From contig NZ_JAEMUI010000009.1 of the NCBI RefSeq assembly GCF_016461715.1, positions 62,001-126,000 of the forward strand: a stretch of 64,000 bases of DNA. The letters are read 5' to 3'. The stretch comes from Marinomonas spartinae (GTDB lineage Bacteria > Pseudomonadota > Gammaproteobacteria > Pseudomonadales > Marinomonadaceae). The notes below the pieces were generated by a model. That model had not been told where the DNA came from and searched no databases. It was given only the letters and a program-made list of their open reading frames with translations. The first letter of the stretch is position 1. Each line of letters opens with the position of its first letter. A program made the translations under genes and the position numbers. Below, piece after piece: positions 20,907 through 31,750 of this stretch.

Positions 20907-21246
20907 GCAAACTGTCCTTTTTTTGTGCCCTATAAACGCTCAACAAGATAAGTTTTGTGCTTAGAGACTAGATGAGTTTTTAAAACCCTTATTCTATCAA
21001 GCCTGTCGATTAAAGAAAGACATCAAAGATAAGTCTTTGATGTCCGTTAATCTTTATTACACGCTCTATAATAGTGCCTGATTACTCATGCTTTGTACAA
21101 TAATGAATAGCCAAACAACCCATTGATTTTACTAAAAATTTAAAGCTTATTTACAAGGTTGTTCTAGTACATCTGGGGAAAACTTTTGCATCATAAAAAC
21201 CCCTGTATCGATAACGCTTATCCAGATAAGCAAAGTGATACAAACG
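20907..21246. other. Intergenic region between sbcC and minC
   Basis: A 340-base AT-rich region with no credible gene. It holds the hairpin described separately and must hold the minC promoter, but no convincing -35/-10 pair could be picked. Confidence 0.6.
21019..21044 (-). terminator. Perfect hairpin after sbcC, likely terminator
   Basis: GACATCAAAGA pairs exactly with TCTTTGATGTC around TAAG. On the minus strand it is followed by TTTCTTTAAT, consistent with termination of the sbcDC transcript. Confidence 0.65.
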
Positions 21247-24200
21247 CTAGCTCTGCGTATCCTGTATGGCAAATTCTGGAGCTAATCGACTGACCCCCAA
21301 ACCACTTTGCTTGGTTAGGCGGATTTGCACAGGAATCCGCTCTTTGAGTGCAGAGATATGGCTAATAATGCCAATGGTTTTACCAGAAGACTGCAAGTTA
21401 TCCAATGCATCCAAAGCAGACTCCAAGGTTTCATTGTCCAATGTGCCAAACCCTTCATCTAAAAACAATGAATCAATACTGGTTTTATGGGAAACCAAGT
21501 CAGACAGGGCTAACGCTAAAGCCAAACTCACCAAAAACGATTCACCACCAGATAGGGTTTTGGTATCTCGCGAGGCATTGGCCTGCCAAGTATCCACCAC
21601 AGCAAGTGCTAACGCCTCTTCAGCTTTGCGCTCTAGCTGATAACGACGATGCAATATAGTAAGGTGCTGATTCGCCAAGTATACAAGGTGGTCCAGCGTT
21701 AAACCTTGGGCAAAGCGTCTAAACTTAGCCCCATCGGCCGAGCCGATTAAATAATTCAGCTTATCAAGATAAAGCATACCATCACGGCGTTCTTGCAACT
21801 CTTTCGCCGCCTCTTTGGCATCCTCCCGGCGCTGTAACTCCTCCTTGATCTGTTGCGAAACAACGCCCCATTGACGATGTAGGGTTTGCCGATCCTGCTC
21901 TAACTCAGACACCTGATCAGCAAGTGTGGTTAAATCCACATCAGCTTTTTTCGCCTCTTCTGGCTGAGTGGCTTGCAGTTCTGTTAACTGTTTTTCAGCT
22001 CGATTCACCAACACGTCAGCTTTAGAGAGTGTCTCTTTAAGAGTTTGGTAAGTGGCTTTTAATGACGCTATTTCATCTTGCGTCAAACACGCTTCATGCC
22101 AAACCGCTTCAGTTTCAAATTCAGCTTGTCGTAAGGTAGCAGACCAATGCGTTTGAGCCGTATCAACCTCGGCTTTTAATATATCAAACGCTTTTGTCAG
22201 CGCTTCGACCCTTGCCCTATTCGACGTCAAGACTTGTTGCGCTGTTTGGTATTGCGCTACCAGTGTTTCATGCTGCTGCTCCGCCTCTTCAAACTGAGCC
22301 TGAACACTGGTTTTCCACTCATTCAGCTCTTTGCCATCTAGAATTTCCGCAATGTCTTGTTTTATGGATGTGAGTTGCTGATCCAGCACCATGAACTCCT
22401 GCTCAACGCTTGCTAACTGTTGAGCCAATTCAGCTTTGCCGTCATTGAGCGTTTTAATCTCAAAGCTTAGCTGTTCCAGTTGCTGATGCTGTTGGTCGTA
22501 ATGACTTTTCGCAGAGCGCCAATCCTGCATGGCGTGCTGCAGGGCTTCGATACGCTCAGAAACTGGCATTGCCATGAAGGCTTCTGGCAAGTCAACTGCG
22601 CGCATCGATTGCTGCAACGCCATATCTCCTTGCTGAAGCGATTCACTCAGCTTAGCAATGTTGTCATTTAACCCTTTAATAGACTGTGCCAATAATAGCC
22701 TTTGTGACTCATGCTTAGAGACTTGTTCACGCTCTGCTTGCAACTGCTGATTCAACGTTTGCCATTGAGATTCCAATTGCGCTTTTTCTTGCAACAAAGG
22801 TTGTAGCTCAGCAGCAATTTGCTGTTTCGCTTGCCAATCCGCTTGTAACGACGATACAAAAGCACTCACTGCATCATGACTAAATACATCCAAAGCCGCA
22901 TTCGACGATAACGTCTGACCAAGGGCAATTAACTCGCTTTCTTGCTGGGCTAATTGCTCTGCCAGTTGCGATTGCTGGGCAGTCAGCATATCCAACTCAC
23001 GCTTAGCAACCTCGCTATCCGTCTTACGCTGCTGTCCTTCTTTGGTAAGTATGTCGATCTCTTTTCGAAGTGTCTCTAATTCTGCCTGGCTCCCTGAGTC
23101 CGTCTGATAATGCGCATTCTCAAGCTGATGATGAACAGAGCCGCATAAAGGACAAGGATCGTGCTCACCCAATTCGTCACGCAAACGTGTCAAGGCCGTA
23201 ATCTGACGTTCGGCTTCAACCAGCTTTTCTAGGCTCTTTTGATGACGCATTTTATCTTTGTAAAAGGCTCGCTGCTGCTCCAATTGCTGATGTTGTTCGA
23301 TTAGATTGCTATTTAGCATCGCAAGCTTGCGTTTGAGCTCTTCTTGGGAATAGCGACTGTTCACAACGGTTTTATGAAGTTGTAAAAAGTATATAGAATC
23401 TTGCTGGCGTAATTGTGCTTGCTGATACGCCTCTTGCCACTGAGCGGGCTCAGTTTGCTCAGTTAACCCCATTATCTGAGCCTGCAACTGCTCTAATCGC
23501 TGAGTGATTTGCGTATACTGAGCTTTCTTCTGCTCAAAACTTTGATTGGCTTCAGCAAAAGCCTGCTGCGCCACTTGATGCTTGTTAGTTTTCTCTGCCA
23601 GCTCGTTTTGCAATTGCGTCAGCTGCTCTTGAGTATTAGAAAGCGACTGAAACTGATGGCGCCAGCCAGTCAATTCTGCCTCAACTTTTTCCCCATTGGG
23701 CCACTGGTTCAGCTTAGCTAACGACTCTTCGCTGGCTCTGGTTAACGTTTCGAACGCCGTCTGTTTTTGTTGGCTTAGCGTTTCTTGCTGGCGAAGCTTA
23801 TCTTTATGCTGCTTAACACGTGTTTGTACCGTTTTATGCTGCTCTGTAAGGCTTTCTTCTTTGGAAATCAACGGCTGAATTTGGTTAGCAATAATCTCTT
23901 TCAACGATTCCCATTGGACGGATTTTTCTTCAAAAACGACTTTGGATTCGCTCTGCTGCTGTTCAAGCGCTTGAAACTGACTTTCGCTCTGGGTTAGCGT
24001 CTCTTTTGCTTCTTGCCACTCAACTTCTTGGCTTGCTAAACGCGAGACTAACGCTTGTTTTTTATCAAACTCAGCCATTAAGGCATTAGCCCTTTCTGCT
24101 AGTTCGAGCTTATCTAATTCTGGCTGAAAGGCGTCTAGTGCTTGTTTGGCTTCAGCATGACTGTCTTGATAACTTTTAAGTTCCGACTCCGTTTGTTGGA

Positions 24201-24948
24201 ACTTTTGATACCAATCCAACAATGCCTTTTGCTGCTTATAGAGCGTTTCAGATTGTTGGTCTTTGGCTTTAAAGCCATGTTCCTGCTCTTTTAGCACTGT
24301 AAAGGCTTCATCACTTAATAGCTTTCTTTGCGCATTGGCCGACTCCAGCGCTGCAATGGCTTGCTTTTCCTGCTTATGCTTTTCAAAGACCCATTTGGAA
24401 ATATCGCCGTAAATTTCCGTGCCAGTCAGCTCCTCAAGCAATTCTGCTCTGTCGTTGGCTGTAGCATTTAAGAAAGCAGAAAAACCGCCTTGAGCAAGGA
24501 GCATGGACTTGGTAAATCGCCCAAAATCCAACCCTGTCAGCTCAGCCACCTTGGCAATTTTTTCATTGATTTTGCTGGTAATAATGGTGCCATCGCGCTC
24601 ACTTAATTCACAAACAATGGGTTGTAAATTACCATCGCTTAAACCACGGGAACGGCGTTGGCTCCAAAAGGCACGATAGCCTTTGCCCTTGATTTCAAAT
24701 TCCACTTCTGCCAAGCATTCCGCCGTATGGCGCGTCATTAACTCATTTTGTGTAGGCGAGACTTTTAAGCGCGGTGTTTCATGATAAAGCGCTAAGCAAA
24801 TGGCATCCAGCAAGGTCGATTTACCGGACCCCGTTGGACCGACAATAGCAAACACGCCGGCGTCATCGAACGGCGCTTTGGTAAAATCAATCTCCCATTC
24901 GCCTTTTAGAGAGTTTAGGTTTTTAAGACGTAGTTTACAAATCTTCAT
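21247..24948 (-). CDS. sbcC: Exonuclease subunit SbcC
   Basis: A 1233-residue SMC/Rad50-like ATPase. Walker [10 protein letters not shown] is at residues 37-45; the zinc hook CPLCG lies near residue 600, flanked by two very long Gln/Glu-rich coiled coils; the ABC signature [20 protein letters not shown] and Walker [13 protein letters not shown] are near the C-terminus. With SbcD it forms the ATP-dependent nuclease that cuts hairpins and palindromes at replication forks. Longer than E. coli SbcC (about 1048) owing to extended coiled coils. Its ATG overlaps the sbcD stop. Confidence 0.96.
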   Translation of the reverse strand: MKICKLRLKNLNSLKGEWEIDFTKAPFDDAGVFAIVGPTGSGKSTLLDAICLALYHETPRLKVSPTQNELMTRHTAECLAEVEFEIKGKGYRAFWSQRRSRGLSDGNLQPIVCELSERDGTIITSKINEKIAKVAELTGLDFGRFTKSMLLAQGGFSAFLNATANDRAELLEELTGTEIYGDISKWVFEKHKQEKQAIAALESANAQRKLLSDEAFTVLKEQEHGFKAKDQQSETLYKQQKALLDWYQKFQQTESELKSYQDSHAEAKQALDAFQPELDKLELAERANALMAEFDKKQALVSRLASQEVEWQEAKETLTQSESQFQALEQQQSESKVVFEEKSVQWESLKEIIANQIQPLISKEESLTEQHKTVQTRVKQHKDKLRQQETLSQQKQTAFETLTRASEESLAKLNQWPNGEKVEAELTGWRHQFQSLSNTQEQLTQLQNELAEKTNKHQVAQQAFAEANQSFEQKKAQYTQITQRLEQLQAQIMGLTEQTEPAQWQEAYQQAQLRQQDSIYFLQLHKTVVNSRYSQEELKRKLAMLNSNLIEQHQQLEQQRAFYKDKMRHQKSLEKLVEAERQITALTRLRDELGEHDPCPLCGSVHHQLENAHYQTDSGSQAELETLRKEIDILTKEGQQRKTDSEVAKRELDMLTAQQSQLAEQLAQQESELIALGQTLSSNAALDVFSHDAVSAFVSSLQADWQAKQQIAAELQPLLQEKAQLESQWQTLNQQLQAEREQVSKHESQRLLLAQSIKGLNDNIAKLSESLQQGDMALQQSMRAVDLPEAFMAMPVSERIEALQHAMQDWRSAKSHYDQQHQQLEQLSFEIKTLNDGKAELAQQLASVEQEFMVLDQQLTSIKQDIAEILDGKELNEWKTSVQAQFEEAEQQHETLVAQYQTAQQVLTSNRARVEALTKAFDILKAEVDTAQTHWSATLRQAEFETEAVWHEACLTQDEIASLKATYQTLKETLSKADVLVNRAEKQLTELQATQPEEAKKADVDLTTLADQVSELEQDRQTLHRQWGVVSQQIKEELQRREDAKEAAKELQERRDGMLYLDKLNYLIGSADGAKFRRFAQGLTLDHLVYLANQHLTILHRRYQLERKAEEALALAVVDTWQANASRDTKTLSGGESFLVSLALALALSDLVSHKTSIDSLFLDEGFGTLDNETLESALDALDNLQSSGKTIGIISHISALKERIPVQIRLTKQSGLGVSRLAPEFAIQDTQS

Positions 24949-26210
24949 ACATCGCTCTCTTTGCTTTCTTCCATCTCAACCAAACAGGATTCAAATAATG
25001 AGGTAAGCTGCTTCGTCTCTTCCTCATCTAGTGTCATGGCACTGGTTAGGCTTTGTTGAAACACATCCGCCACCGTCAATTCTGACAAGGTTTGGCGCTG
25101 TTCAAATGTCGATGAAGCTGGCACATCGCTCCGCTTACGCATCACTCTTAACAGTTCGATTGGCCTCTCTTCGATCGCTTCCATCAAACGCTTTTGTACA
25201 TCACTTAAGTAATCATCTGCCACCACAGTGACTTCCAGCCAAAGGGTTTTGTCTGCTTGTACCTCGATTTCAGAAACCGACTTCAGCACCTCATCCAAAC
25301 TGCCTTTTAGACTCAACATAGGCTGAAAATTGGGAATGGTCACCAAACGAACAGGGTCCACTGGCTCAGCAAAAAGATCGTCGACAAAACCGTCTTCAGA
25401 TAATAACTCGCTGTCTATGATGACAAGCGATTTATCTCGGCCTAACTCATCAAAGCTCAAAGGAATAGGTGATCCGCTATATCGATAACGACCACTACCA
25501 TTGATGGCTTGAGCACGATGAATGTGTCCCAGCGCCAAATAGTCAAAGGCAGGAAACACAGAGGTGGGTAGCGCTTCTAACGTACCCACATATAAATCAC
25601 GAACCGACTCACTTACTTGCCCGCCCATGGCTGTTAAATGGCCTGTACCAATAATCGGAACAGGCTGACCTAAGGCTTGATTCTTTTTCTCCGCAAAAGC
25701 AAACACATCTTGGTAAAAGTCTGCAATCTGCTGCATCAAACTTTGCTTTTTCTCTTGTTCAGATTGCCCTTGAATACTGGTCATAACATCTCTTGGGCGT
25801 AAATACGGCACAGCACATATCCAAGTAGCGATTTCACCCTGTTCATCGAATAAAGGTACAACATGGGAATCAAGAGCATCTGGCGAGGCACTTGCCAAGA
25901 CGTGAGTGCCAAGATAGGACAGCAAGCTTTTCGATTCATTAAGCATGCTCACCGAATCATGATTCCCCCCCACAATCACCAACTGGCAATTCAATGCTTT
26001 TAAATCAAGTACTAGCTGATGGTACATTTCTCGCGCATAGCTCGGTGGCGCACCGGTATCAAATACATCCCCCGCGATAATCATTGCGCCTATGGACTCT
26101 TGCTTTATCAAGGCAAGTAGCCACTTAATAAAAGCCTCATGTTCATCTCGACGAGACTTACCCATAAAATGCTGGCCTAAGTGCCAGTCGGACGTGTGTA
26201 GTATTTTCAT
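24945..26210 (-). CDS. sbcD: Exonuclease subunit SbcD
   Basis: A 421-residue Mre11-like phosphoesterase. Metal-ligand motifs are [42 protein letters not shown] and LGHIHRAQ. It supplies the Mn-dependent nuclease of the SbcCD complex. Four-base overlap with sbcC gives translational coupling. Confidence 0.97.
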   Translation of the reverse strand: MKILHTSDWHLGQHFMGKSRRDEHEAFIKWLLALIKQESIGAMIIAGDVFDTGAPPSYAREMYHQLVLDLKALNCQLVIVGGNHDSVSMLNESKSLLSYLGTHVLASASPDALDSHVVPLFDEQGEIATWICAVPYLRPRDVMTSIQGQSEQEKKQSLMQQIADFYQDVFAFAEKKNQALGQPVPIIGTGHLTAMGGQVSESVRDLYVGTLEALPTSVFPAFDYLALGHIHRAQAINGSGRYRYSGSPIPLSFDELGRDKSLVIIDSELLSEDGFVDDLFAEPVDPVRLVTIPNFQPMLSLKGSLDEVLKSVSEIEVQADKTLWLEVTVVADDYLSDVQKRLMEAIEERPIELLRVMRKRSDVPASSTFEQRQTLSELTVADVFQQSLTSAMTLDEEETKQLTSLFESCLVEMEESKESDV

Positions 26211-26234
26211 TTAAAAATGGTCCATGATCTTTAT

Positions 26235-27080
26235 TCAGTGTGGCAAACGCACGATATGGATTTGATTAGGCCGGATATAAAAGGCACTCAGCAGCCGATT
26301 CCATTCTTCTTGGGTCAAACCAGCGGCTTGTATAATGATCTCGATATTTGAGGTATTAATGGCATTGAACGCTATAGCCAATTCTTCTTTAACAAGCGGA
26401 CTGTTTTCGGACAGAGAATTGTTGGCTGTGAACACAGATCGCCCTAAAAAATTCGCTCCCACTGAGCTCAAAGTCGTTTCCCAATAGGGTGAAAAACGCT
26501 CCGTGGCGGAATCGCAAATCAACCAAACAGATCGGTCAACTAAATCAAGCTCGGTTAATAAACGCCCTTTTCGCTCACCAAGCCGCGTTCTAACAACAAA
26601 GGAGTTGGTTTCAGAGTTCGTAATAAGCGCCCATTGAGAGGCGCTCACATCGCGTTTTGAGAGTAATAACACCAGTGGTTCGCCAGCAGAGTTTAACGCC
26701 ATACATTCTATGGTGGTTTTATCCGCATCTGAAAGTTGCAACTCAACAAAATCCCCAAATGCATCATCGCTGGGGCCAAGCAGTATCAACTCAACCGTTG
26801 TTTCATCAAGAAAACGACGCTCTAATACTCGAAATAAATCTTCTTTACTAGGTAAGAGTCGGCTTAGTATCAGCGGTTCTGAAACGCTAGACTGACAGGA
26901 TAAAATCGTCCTATTCGACGTTTCATCATAAAGTGCGCAAGCCCCGCAAACACCCGCCCGACAACTAAAATTCATATCAACATGATGAGATAAACAGGAG
27001 GTTAATAGGTTATCACCCACCTCTGCTTGAAAAGATTGATCATCCACCTGAATGGTGACCGAAGAAGCATCCATAGACAT
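26235..27080 (-). CDS. 2Fe-2S ferredoxin-domain protein with uncharacterised C-terminal part
   Basis: A 281-residue protein. The N-terminal 90 residues form a plant-type 2Fe-2S domain with cysteine ligands in SCRAGVCGACALYDE and ILSCQ (C-x4-C-x2-C then C). The rest, about residues 90-281, looks alpha/beta with ELDLVDRSVWLICDSATERF and ends NQIHIVRLPH; this faintly resembles the NAD-binding half of a ferredoxin- or siderophore-reductase, but no clear flavin or NAD motif is visible. Probably an electron-transfer protein; partner unknown. Same direction as sbcDC, 24 bases upstream of sbcD, so probably first in that transcript. Confidence 0.65.
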   Translation of the reverse strand: MSMDASSVTIQVDDQSFQAEVGDNLLTSCLSHHVDMNFSCRAGVCGACALYDETSNRTILSCQSSVSEPLILSRLLPSKEDLFRVLERRFLDETTVELILLGPSDDAFGDFVELQLSDADKTTIECMALNSAGEPLVLLLSKRDVSASQWALITNSETNSFVVRTRLGERKGRLLTELDLVDRSVWLICDSATERFSPYWETTLSSVGANFLGRSVFTANNSLSENSPLVKEELAIAFNAINTSNIEIIIQAAGLTQEEWNRLLSAFYIRPNQIHIVRLPH

Positions 27081-27240
27081 TACCCAACAATGGTTTCAAT
27101 CTATTATGCCACAGCCAGACAAGCCTGTGATGCCCATAGAGCGAGAAAGGAAAACACCCAATCAAAAAAATGGCCACCTTAAAAGATGACCATTTCTCTA
27201 AAAATTCGATAAATCTAGCGATACTAGGTTACCTATAACA

Positions 27241-27580
27241 CTCAAACGCCCAACTTACGACAATACGTGTTTAACTTAATCAACCCAGACTCAAGCTCAA
27301 ATTTTTGAACATTGGGGCTTTTAAACTTGAATGCATTGGATATATGCGTCTTAATCATCGCCGCCATGCCCTCAAAACCTTCTGGCACCGATGCCATCAT
27401 ACCGTCCATCATAGAAACAAGAGACTCTTGTTTTTCTTCGATTAGCGACGGATCTTCGTACACGTCCCGCAGCAACTTAACAAAAACAGAAAAATTGACC
27501 TCTTCCATAACTTGCTATCCTTAAACCTACCTAAAACCACATACCCTATGAGTTTTCAGCTTTATCGGCAAGTTTAATTT
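27241..27580. repeat. Direct repeat, copy 1 (88-codon gene and leader)
   Basis: About 340 bases nearly identical to 33595-33933, same orientation. The block includes the whole 88-codon gene and about 70 bases upstream (through ATACCCTATGAGTTTTCAG). It marks the ends of two successive Rhs modules and could support deletion of the 6.3 kb between them. Confidence 0.9.
27242..27508 (-). CDS. 88-residue Rhs-island protein, intact copy
   Basis: A small, mostly helical soluble protein (MEEVNFSVFVKLLRDVYEDP...; Met-rich centre SMMDGMMASVPEGFEGMAAM; C-terminus TYCRKLGV). Not recognised. A second copy at 33596-33862 is about 95% identical in DNA but interrupted. This copy lies directly downstream of an Rhs core remnant, and the other directly downstream of an Rhs-immunity pair, so it seems to travel with the Rhs module. 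AGGATAGCAAGTT precedes the ATG. Confidence 0.6.
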   Translation of the reverse strand: MEEVNFSVFVKLLRDVYEDPSLIEEKQESLVSMMDGMMASVPEGFEGMAAMIKTHISNAFKFKSPNVQKFELESGLIKLNTYCRKLGV

Positions 27581-27611
27581 GCTCAAATAGCCTGTTTGTT
27601 GGTCTAGGTGG

Positions 27612-27906
27612 TAGTTTGCTCCAACGCAATGTGGTTACCAAAGGTTTGTTGGATAAGACGGTTTTGTTTGTCGTATTGGAATACGACTAAGGTTTGTGAT
27701 GTATTTTCGTCATTTTCACTTAACTCAATGGCCATTAGCTGGCTGTGTTGGTTGTAGTGATAGTGGAGGGTTTTACCATCGTGTAATCGAGACGTGACGG
27801 CCAAAGTCGTCATAGTGCTCAAGGTATGGGTGTGTAGCCCTTGTGTTTGTTGGCTGCTGTGTAGTCGGTTGCCTCGATCAAAGGTGCCTTTAAGGTAACG
27901 TCAGCG
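27612..27906 (-). pseudogene. Rhs core remnant
   Basis: About 295 bases matching the Rhs core at 31131-31432 and 36331-36634 (HYNQHSQL, VFQYDKQNRLIQQTFGNHIALEQ are readable in one frame) but more diverged, with indels that break the frame near DGKTLHY. Neither start nor toxin tip remains. It is the oldest of three Rhs copies in the island. Confidence 0.88.
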
Positions 27907-27972
27907 ACGAGTCTTTCTACACACTACTGATTAATTAATTCTATATAAGGCCAGACCAGATCTCAAATAAAG

Positions 27973-28326
27973 CTATGAGTCAGAACTTCTAGGCTTTATC
28001 TTTTCTAGCGCTTCAATGATCGACCTATCAGGTACAAGGTTGTGAACGGAAACAAGGTGCAAAATTGATGAATCTACAACTAAGTCAGTCAAACCATTTG
28101 GGATTCTAAATTTATAAGCCGATATTTTCTTTCCTGTAGATGCTAATGTAACATATTCATTACATATTGGACAGACTCTTACATCTCGCAATCTATTGAT
28201 AATCTCTACATGCTCTAGCGCCGAAAAAAACCAACATTGAAACTTCTCTTTTTCTTCTATCGTTTTAAACTCATCTTTCATTAATGTTAAATTGACACTA
28301 ACATCGGTACTTTTACAAGATATCAT
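27973..28326 (-). CDS. 117-residue protein with CxxC and HxxxxH, possible orphan immunity protein
   Basis: Not recognised. It carries CPICNEYV near residue 52 and LHLVSVHNLVPD near residue 90, a Cys2-His2 arrangement that could bind zinc. Base composition is AT-rich, like the other small genes of the island. It lies between the immunity-like gene at 28516 and the Rhs remnant, a position suggesting an immunity gene left after loss of its toxin tip. No signal peptide or membrane segment. Confidence 0.5.
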   Translation of the reverse strand: MISCKSTDVSVNLTLMKDEFKTIEEKEKFQCWFFSALEHVEIINRLRDVRVCPICNEYVTLASTGKKISAYKFRIPNGLTDLVVDSSILHLVSVHNLVPDRSIIEALEKIKPRSSDS

Positions 28327-28515
28327 TTTTAACCCTCACATCAATAACAAACCCCACAGAAAAAACTGAATCACATTTGAAATCCATCGATCTCTCTACA
28401 TCGAAATTTAATTTCATATCAAGCTTTTAACCTATAGGCTAGCTCGGTTTACCAAGTCAAAACCATCAACATAAAAACTCTAGTTATATTTAGCTGCATT
28501 AATTTATAGTAATAT

Positions 28516-29187
28516 CTAAACAAAAACTTTATATGCAGAATCACCTTCATAAGTAGCAATAATGGAAAATTTTTCACCTGAAGTCATAGATATAGAGTGT
28601 TTTCCCAATAATACTATTCCAGTGTTATTTAGCTGGTCATTTACTTGGTACAAAGCAGAAACATTTCTGCTTTCCAACTGTTCAAAAAACTTTTCATCTG
28701 GAACAAAGTACCTTGTCCTAGCTAAAAATGAAGCACAACCTTCATTAAGTATAGTTAACATAGCCTCTTCATTTTCATTACCGATTAGGAGTAACACGCC
28801 TCCATCAGAATATTGCACAGCCATCGGAGGCCAAGAATCTATTTCGCTTAACTTCAATTCTTTAAAGGCAAGATAGTGGTCATTTCTAACATAGGTATTC
28901 CAGCCATTCTTTAGGTATTTTTTTTCTATTACCTTTGCAGCAACAGCGGATTTACCAGGTAAGTTAATTAGCCAAGACACAGCAACCACAACTTTCAAGC
29001 CTATTTGGTTTAATAATTCACAAATTAACATAGGGATCGAGTCAGGAGAGCCGCTCTTACTTACAAAACTGTAACGGTTAAGCTCCCGACCTTTTGATTG
29101 ATCAAAATTGAGCTTATCTTCTCCATTGTTTCTTTCATACAAGGATGCATTATTTGCTATGGGTTCTTCTTTGCCAAATTCAAACAC
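28516..29187 (-). CDS. Candidate immunity protein of the displaced Rhs toxin tip
   Basis: A 223-residue AT-rich gene that begins 6 bases after the stop of the truncated Rhs at 29194, the usual immunity position. A hydrophobic stretch (IGLKVVVAVSWLINLPG, about residues 62-78) is followed by an alpha/beta region with GGVLLLIGNENEEAMLTIL. No family recognised. Function as a cognate immunity protein is inferred only from position. Confidence 0.55.
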   Translation of the reverse strand: MFEFGKEEPIANNASLYERNNGEDKLNFDQSKGRELNRYSFVSKSGSPDSIPMLICELLNQIGLKVVVAVSWLINLPGKSAVAAKVIEKKYLKNGWNTYVRNDHYLAFKELKLSEIDSWPPMAVQYSDGGVLLLIGNENEEAMLTILNEGCASFLARTRYFVPDEKFFEQLESRNVSALYQVNDQLNNTGIVLLGKHSISMTSGEKFSIIATYEGDSAYKVFV

Positions 29188-29193
29188 TATTCA

Positions 29194-31511
29194 TCACCTA
29201 TTATTTTGAGGATTATGAGTTGATGGATAAGTATGGTGGGTCGTCCCACCTGAGGTATCTACACCATAGTGAGGAGGAACATTATCTTTTTTATGTCCAT
29301 AAGGGTCATGATGCACTATTCTCCCTGTATCGGTCGAGCGGACTTCTGTACGAACTCCAGGACTCCCCTGTGGTGACCTTGATCCAGGCCTCGAAGGCTG
29401 ATCTGGAAGCTGTTCTCTGCCTCCATGTTTACCCATCCCTGCTTGACGCTCTGCTGCTCTTCTCGCGGCCTTTTGCGATTTATGAGGAACATCTACTCGC
29501 CCACTCGTTGTAACTTTGCCTCCACGTAACTCCTCATTATATACAGAAGAAGCATTACGCTGCCCTTCATTATCTCCTTCTGAAAGACTTTGCCATTGAC
29601 CATTTTTTAATTGAGAATATTGATCTGGACCATCATGTCTAAATATACCTTCCGTATGATGAATTATGTTGTCATTCTCATGTCCTATTATACTTGCACA
29701 AGCAGCCCAATGACAGTCTCCCATATTTTCAACAAGTAACTCGGATATATGCGTAGGCTCAGATACTTGAATAGAACTATCACTCAATTCCAAATCACCG
29801 GGGTTGTCAAGCAGCACATATCCCGGAATGGTATCGCCTGCCTTATAAACTTTTTTATATAGGCCTGTACTAATTGGATCTCCACTTTCAATTAGCTGCC
29901 CGAGATCTTCTGTAATTGTTGCACCATCCCAGGCATAAACAGTCAACGTAGTACCCGTAGGAACGACAAATGACTTAGACTGATCAATAGAACCATGACC
30001 TGCAAAAACAGTTCTTTGAGCACCTTCCTTACAACTCAACCCCATCGGATCGACCCAATTCACTGGATTGGGAGCGTACTGGTAGTGGTTGATGCCACCC
30101 ACTATACCAATTGGGTCTTGGTGGATAAAGCGTTGTTGTTTTGGGCAGTAGTAGCGGAATCGGTTGTAGTGAAAGCCACTTTCTTGGTCGAAGTATTGCC
30201 CTTGGAAACGTATTGGTTGGTAGAAGTCTTTGCTTTTACCTTCTCGTTCAGCTTGTTGTTTATTGTCTTCGTAGCCATAGGCATTGGCGGTGTTTTCCCA
30301 GACCACTTCTGCGGCTTTGTTGGTTACGAATCTCGGTGTATTAAGTTGATCAAGGTGGTAGTAATAAATGCCATCTTGTTTGATCAGGGCAACCGGATGG
30401 AATTCATTTGGGCGGTTGATGTACCAGGTGTATTGCCCATTTAGGTATTCCCCTAGCAGTTGGTTACCATCCCAGATAAAGTCAATTTTGCCTTGTTCGG
30501 TATGTTTGGCAATCCGACGGCCCAGTGGGTCGTAGTCGTATTGGGTAAGGACCCCGTCTTTTGCAAAGCGGGTGAGTTGGTTAAAGGCGTTAAACGAACG
30601 CTGGGTTTTAACACCTACACCCAGTTCGCTGATTTGGTTACCGCAATCATCATAGTCGAAGTCGATGTCGGCAAATTTGAGCAGTCGATCCCCTTCCGTG
30701 ATCGCTTGGATAGACGGATCATTCTCTGCAAATGCGACAACACTTTCTTCGCTCTCAACCGCGCTTAGGTCGCCTTTGTTCTCTTCTTTCTCATTAGGAT
30801 GACTTTTTGCTTTATCGTTCTCAATCACGGTGCGTTGGGCGATGGGATTGCCCACACTGTCCCACTCAAATTCGGTGTGTTTGCGCTGTGAACTGTGTGA
30901 TTGATGGCCTTGCGTATAAGCCACGCTTTCTTTAATCAGTTGACCAAGGGCGTTGTATTCAAAGGCTTCTTGCTTCGCTTGTGCGAAGCCGCCCTCTTCT
31001 TGCTGCGATGTTTGCGTTTGGCTTTGTCGGCCGATCAGCTGATCGATACCATCGTATTGGTAAGCATACTGATCGTAAAGTCGTTGCTCTGGATGCGTGA
31101 GCGTTTGCTGTGTTAAACGATGGAACACATCAAAGGTTTGCTCTAACGTAATTTGGTTACCAAAGGTTTGTTGGATAAGACGATTTTGTTTGTCGTATTG
31201 GAAAACGGCTAACGTTTGCGAAGAATCTCCTGCGCTTAATTCAATGGCCGTCAGTTGGCTATGTTGGTTGTAACGATAGTGAAGCGTTTTACCATCGGGT
31301 AATGCTAAACGTTTTCGATGGCCAAATTCATCGTATTGATAATGGAGCGTATGTTGTTGGGCGCCTTGTGTTTGTTGGCTGCTGTGCAGTCGGTTGCCCC
31401 GATCAAAGGTTTGTTTTAAGGTGACCTCAGGGTTATGCGCACGAACAAGGTTGCCATTCACGTCGTATTGATAGCGGTTGGTATTGTTGACGATCTGTTG
31501 ATGAGATTCGC
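29194..31511 (-). pseudogene. Displaced Rhs 3' portion with toxin tip (5' end missing)
   Basis: The 3' part of an rhs gene. Bases 30037-31511 code for the RHS-repeat core and are almost identical to 35238-36715 of the intact rhs, including the end HQDPIGIVGGINHYQYAPNP...WVDPMGL where Rhs tips are released. The match stops abruptly at 31511, where transposase-derived sequence begins, so no native start remains; the GTG at 31461 is an internal Val codon. The unique tip (29194-30036, about 280 residues) has an Stv-like segment (VFAGHGSIDQSKSFVVPTGT, MGDCHWAACAS) and a basic, His-rich end (KAARRAAERQAG, HHDPYGHKKDNVPPHYG). Probably not expressed as a secreted toxin unless recombined onto a full-length rhs. 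Confidence 0.85.
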
Positions 31512-31750
31512 CACAATGCTTTGTCTATGCTTAAGCGCTCTATTAGATGCACTGTATAGATGCACTGGCACCACCTTAGCCACAAAAGCGTTAGCTAACC
31601 AAGCGAGTTCATGAGGAGGACGACCTGTCCGATACGAAAAGGTTGAACCAATTCTTCGATACGAGACCATGCCAAGATATGAATCAGTTTTTCAAGTTTT
31701 GGGTTCAATAAGCCTATTTCTTGGTGTAAGACAGGAATCAATTGGCCTTA
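31512..31750 (-). mobile_element. Decayed transposase fragment (N-terminal, DUF772-type)
   Basis: Minus-strand reading gives IPVLHQEIGLLNPKLEKL then LAWSRIEELVQPF, and after a frameshift TGRPPHELAWLANAFVAKVV. This matches the N-terminus of DDE transposases with the GRPP...LA.AFVAK pattern. The frame is broken and everything after about 75 residues is missing, ending exactly at the Rhs homology boundary. No terminal inverted repeats were identified. The insertion explains loss of the Rhs 5' end. Confidence 0.7.

Noticed and set aside
29995-30444. 149-codon open frame antisense to the Rhs core, with a twin at 35280-35645
   Set aside because: The repetition simply follows duplication of the Rhs core; no independent coding signal.
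31458-31670. 70-codon minus-strand open frame
   Set aside because: It fuses the decayed transposase frame with an out-of-frame reading of the Rhs core, so it is not a gene.
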